Shown here piece after piece: positions 5,768 through 6,724 of a DNA stretch of 6,724 nucleotides. Origin of the DNA: Acidimicrobiia bacterium (GTDB lineage: Bacteria; Actinomycetota; Acidimicrobiia; Acidimicrobiales; Ilumatobacteraceae); contig RGSV01000058.1 of the NCBI GenBank assembly GCA_010025655.1, positions 1 to 6,724 of the forward strand. The letters are read 5' to 3'. Below the pieces are notes generated by a model, which saw nothing but the letters and a program-made list of their open reading frames with translations, ran no database searches and was not told the DNA's origin. A program made the position numbers and the translations under genes. Numbering within the stretch: the first letter of the stretch is position 1; every line of letters begins with the position of its first letter.

Positions 5768-6646
5768 ATGGAATGGGTAACAATCACCGCCGCAACGGTC
5801 GAAGACGCAAAGACGCTCGCCCTTGATCAACTCGGCGTTGCACCAGAAGACGCCGACATCGAAGTGATCGAAGAGCCAAAGCCCGGTTTGTTCGGTCGCT
5901 TGCGCGGCGAAGCGACGGTACGTGCACGCGTTCGACCCACGATGGTGCGCGACACCGGTTCGCGCCGCGAACGAGGTGGTCGTAACGGTGAGCGCAGTGG
6001 GCGTTCGCGCGGCGGCGATCGTCGTCGCCAGCGCAATGACGATTCACGTCGTGGACCCCGCCGTTCTGAGCGTGATACGGCGTCTCGCGATGATGCTCGC
6101 ACCGACTCACGGTCTGATGAAGGCGACAACGAACGCGATGATGAGCGCCAGTCACGCCGTCGCGCAGATTCCCCCAAGGTGCCGGCGACCACGGTGCGTG
6201 ACGCTGCGACCACATTTCTCGAGGGATTGGTGGCTGCAGCGGGGCTGACCGCCACGGTGGAGTCCACCGTCGACGGCGACGACATCGAGATCGCGGTGCG
6301 CGGTGACGACCTGCAGATGTTCGTAGGTGCTCGCGGGGCAACCCTCACCCAAGTGCAAGACCTCACCCGAGTGGTGAGTCAGCGCCGGCTCGGTGATCAC
6401 GACACCAGGCTGCGGGTAGATGTGGGTGGCTACCGTGAACGCCGCCGCGAAGCCCTCGGACGCTTCGCGATGAAAGTCGCCAATGACGTTATGGAATCGG
6501 GCACTCCGCGCATCTTGGAGCCAATGAACTCCGCTGATCGCAAGATCGTGCACGACACGCTGGCCGATGTCGCGGGCGTGGTCACCCACTCGGAGGGCGA
6601 TGACCCCTTCCGTCGAGTGAAGGTGTCAAAAGCCCCCGACGCGTGA
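5768..6646 (+). CDS. jag: RNA-binding protein Jag/KhpB (Jag_N, KH and R3H domains)
   Basis: Jag (also called KhpB, or SpoIIIJ-associated protein) is a single-strand nucleic acid binding protein which, in streptococci, pairs with KhpA and influences cell division and envelope growth. The 292-residue product starts with a Jag_N domain, MEWVTITAATVEDAKTLALD through PKPGLFGRLRGEA (about 1-55). A long charged linker follows, dominated by Arg, Asp, Ser and Gly (about 57-136). Next is a KH domain (about 145-220) with the loop GARG (187-190), then an R3H domain (about 223-287) whose R-x3-H pair is R258 and H262 in RKIVH. The ATG at 5768 has AAGGAG eight bases upstream (5754-5759). The gene follows yidC after 67 bases, its usual partner, and a terminator-like repeat follows its stop. 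The linker makes the protein longer than many Jag proteins. Confidence 0.95.
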   Translation: MEWVTITAATVEDAKTLALDQLGVAPEDADIEVIEEPKPGLFGRLRGEATVRARVRPTMVRDTGSRRERGGRNGERSGRSRGGDRRRQRNDDSRRGPRRSERDTASRDDARTDSRSDEGDNERDDERQSRRRADSPKVPATTVRDAATTFLEGLVAAAGLTATVESTVDGDDIEIAVRGDDLQMFVGARGATLTQVQDLTRVVSQRRLGDHDTRLRVDVGGYRERRREALGRFAMKVANDVMESGTPRILEPMNSADRKIVHDTLADVAGVVTHSEGDDPFRRVKVSKAPDA

Positions 6647-6653
6647 GCGCGCT

Positions 6654-6697
6654 GCCCACGCCCACGGCGCTCGACCTGAACGTCTGAGGGCGTGGGC
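6654..6697 (+). terminator. Inverted repeat after jag, possible terminator
   Basis: GCCCACGCCC (6654-6663) and GGGCGTGGGC (6688-6697) are perfect 10-base reverse complements separated by 24 bases, starting seven bases after the jag stop. Inside the loop, ACG (6664-6666) could pair with CGT (6681-6683). There is no clear T-run after the stem, only scattered T's, so this is not a textbook intrinsic terminator. GC-rich bacteria often have stem structures without a T-tract. The rest of the window to 6724 shows no identifiable gene; the next gene probably starts beyond the edge. Confidence 0.5.
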
Positions 6698-6724
6698 TGT
6701 CTGGCTTTAGGCTGGGCGATCAAG

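Noticed and set aside
5784..6366. Minus-strand open frames of about 180 codons opposite jag
   Set aside because: Their composition is the complement of the Arg/Asp-rich jag linker, with no domain or ribosome binding site.
6686..6714. Possible promoter for the next gene (TAGGCT near 6709)
   Set aside because: No -35 partner is convincing and the window ends before any start codon that could be judged.

Overview
The window is a chromosome replication-origin neighbourhood of a GC-rich bacterium. Two gene blocks diverge from a point near 3626-3890. Leftward on the minus strand run dnaA, dnaN and recF (recF is cut by the left edge). Rightward on the plus strand run rpmH, rnpA, yidD, yidC and jag/khpB. 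The gene order, the GTG starts, the actinobacterial-type DnaA box TTGTCCACA and the protein sequences (a short YidC without the large periplasmic domain, and a Jag protein with an N-terminal Jag_N domain) fit Actinomycetota. My best guess is an Acidimicrobiia-like lineage, but that is a judgement from sequence style and not a database result.

Layout: recF (1-789, partial, minus); an 18-base gap; dnaN (808-1902, minus); a 244-base dnaA-dnaN spacer (1903-2146) that looks like oriC, with two perfect and several degenerate DnaA boxes and a DnaA-trio-like element; dnaA (2147-3625, minus); a 265-base divergent spacer (3626-3890) with further DnaA-box-like sites, a near-palindrome and presumably the promoters of dnaA and rpmH; rpmH (3891-4025); rnpA (4022-4396); yidD (4401-4748); yidC (4741-5700); a 67-base gap; jag (5768-6646); and a terminator-like inverted repeat (6654-6697). 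No stretch longer than 300 bases lacks a gene. I saw no tRNA, rRNA, insertion sequence, CRISPR array or phage feature.

The left block carries replication initiation (DnaA), processivity (beta clamp) and gap repair (RecF). The right block couples a ribosomal protein and the RNase P protein to membrane protein insertion (YidD, YidC) and an RNA-binding regulator (Jag/KhpB). The right block is very compact: rpmH/rnpA overlap by 4 bases, rnpA/yidD are 4 bases apart and yidD/yidC overlap by 8 bases.

This is a conserved core region and I do not see a new accessory system. The points most worth a second look are the tandem DnaA boxes beside a trio-like repeat in the dnaA-dnaN spacer, a group of DnaA-box-like sequences inside rnpA/yidD, and a YidC in which the usual groove arginine position appears to be methionine.
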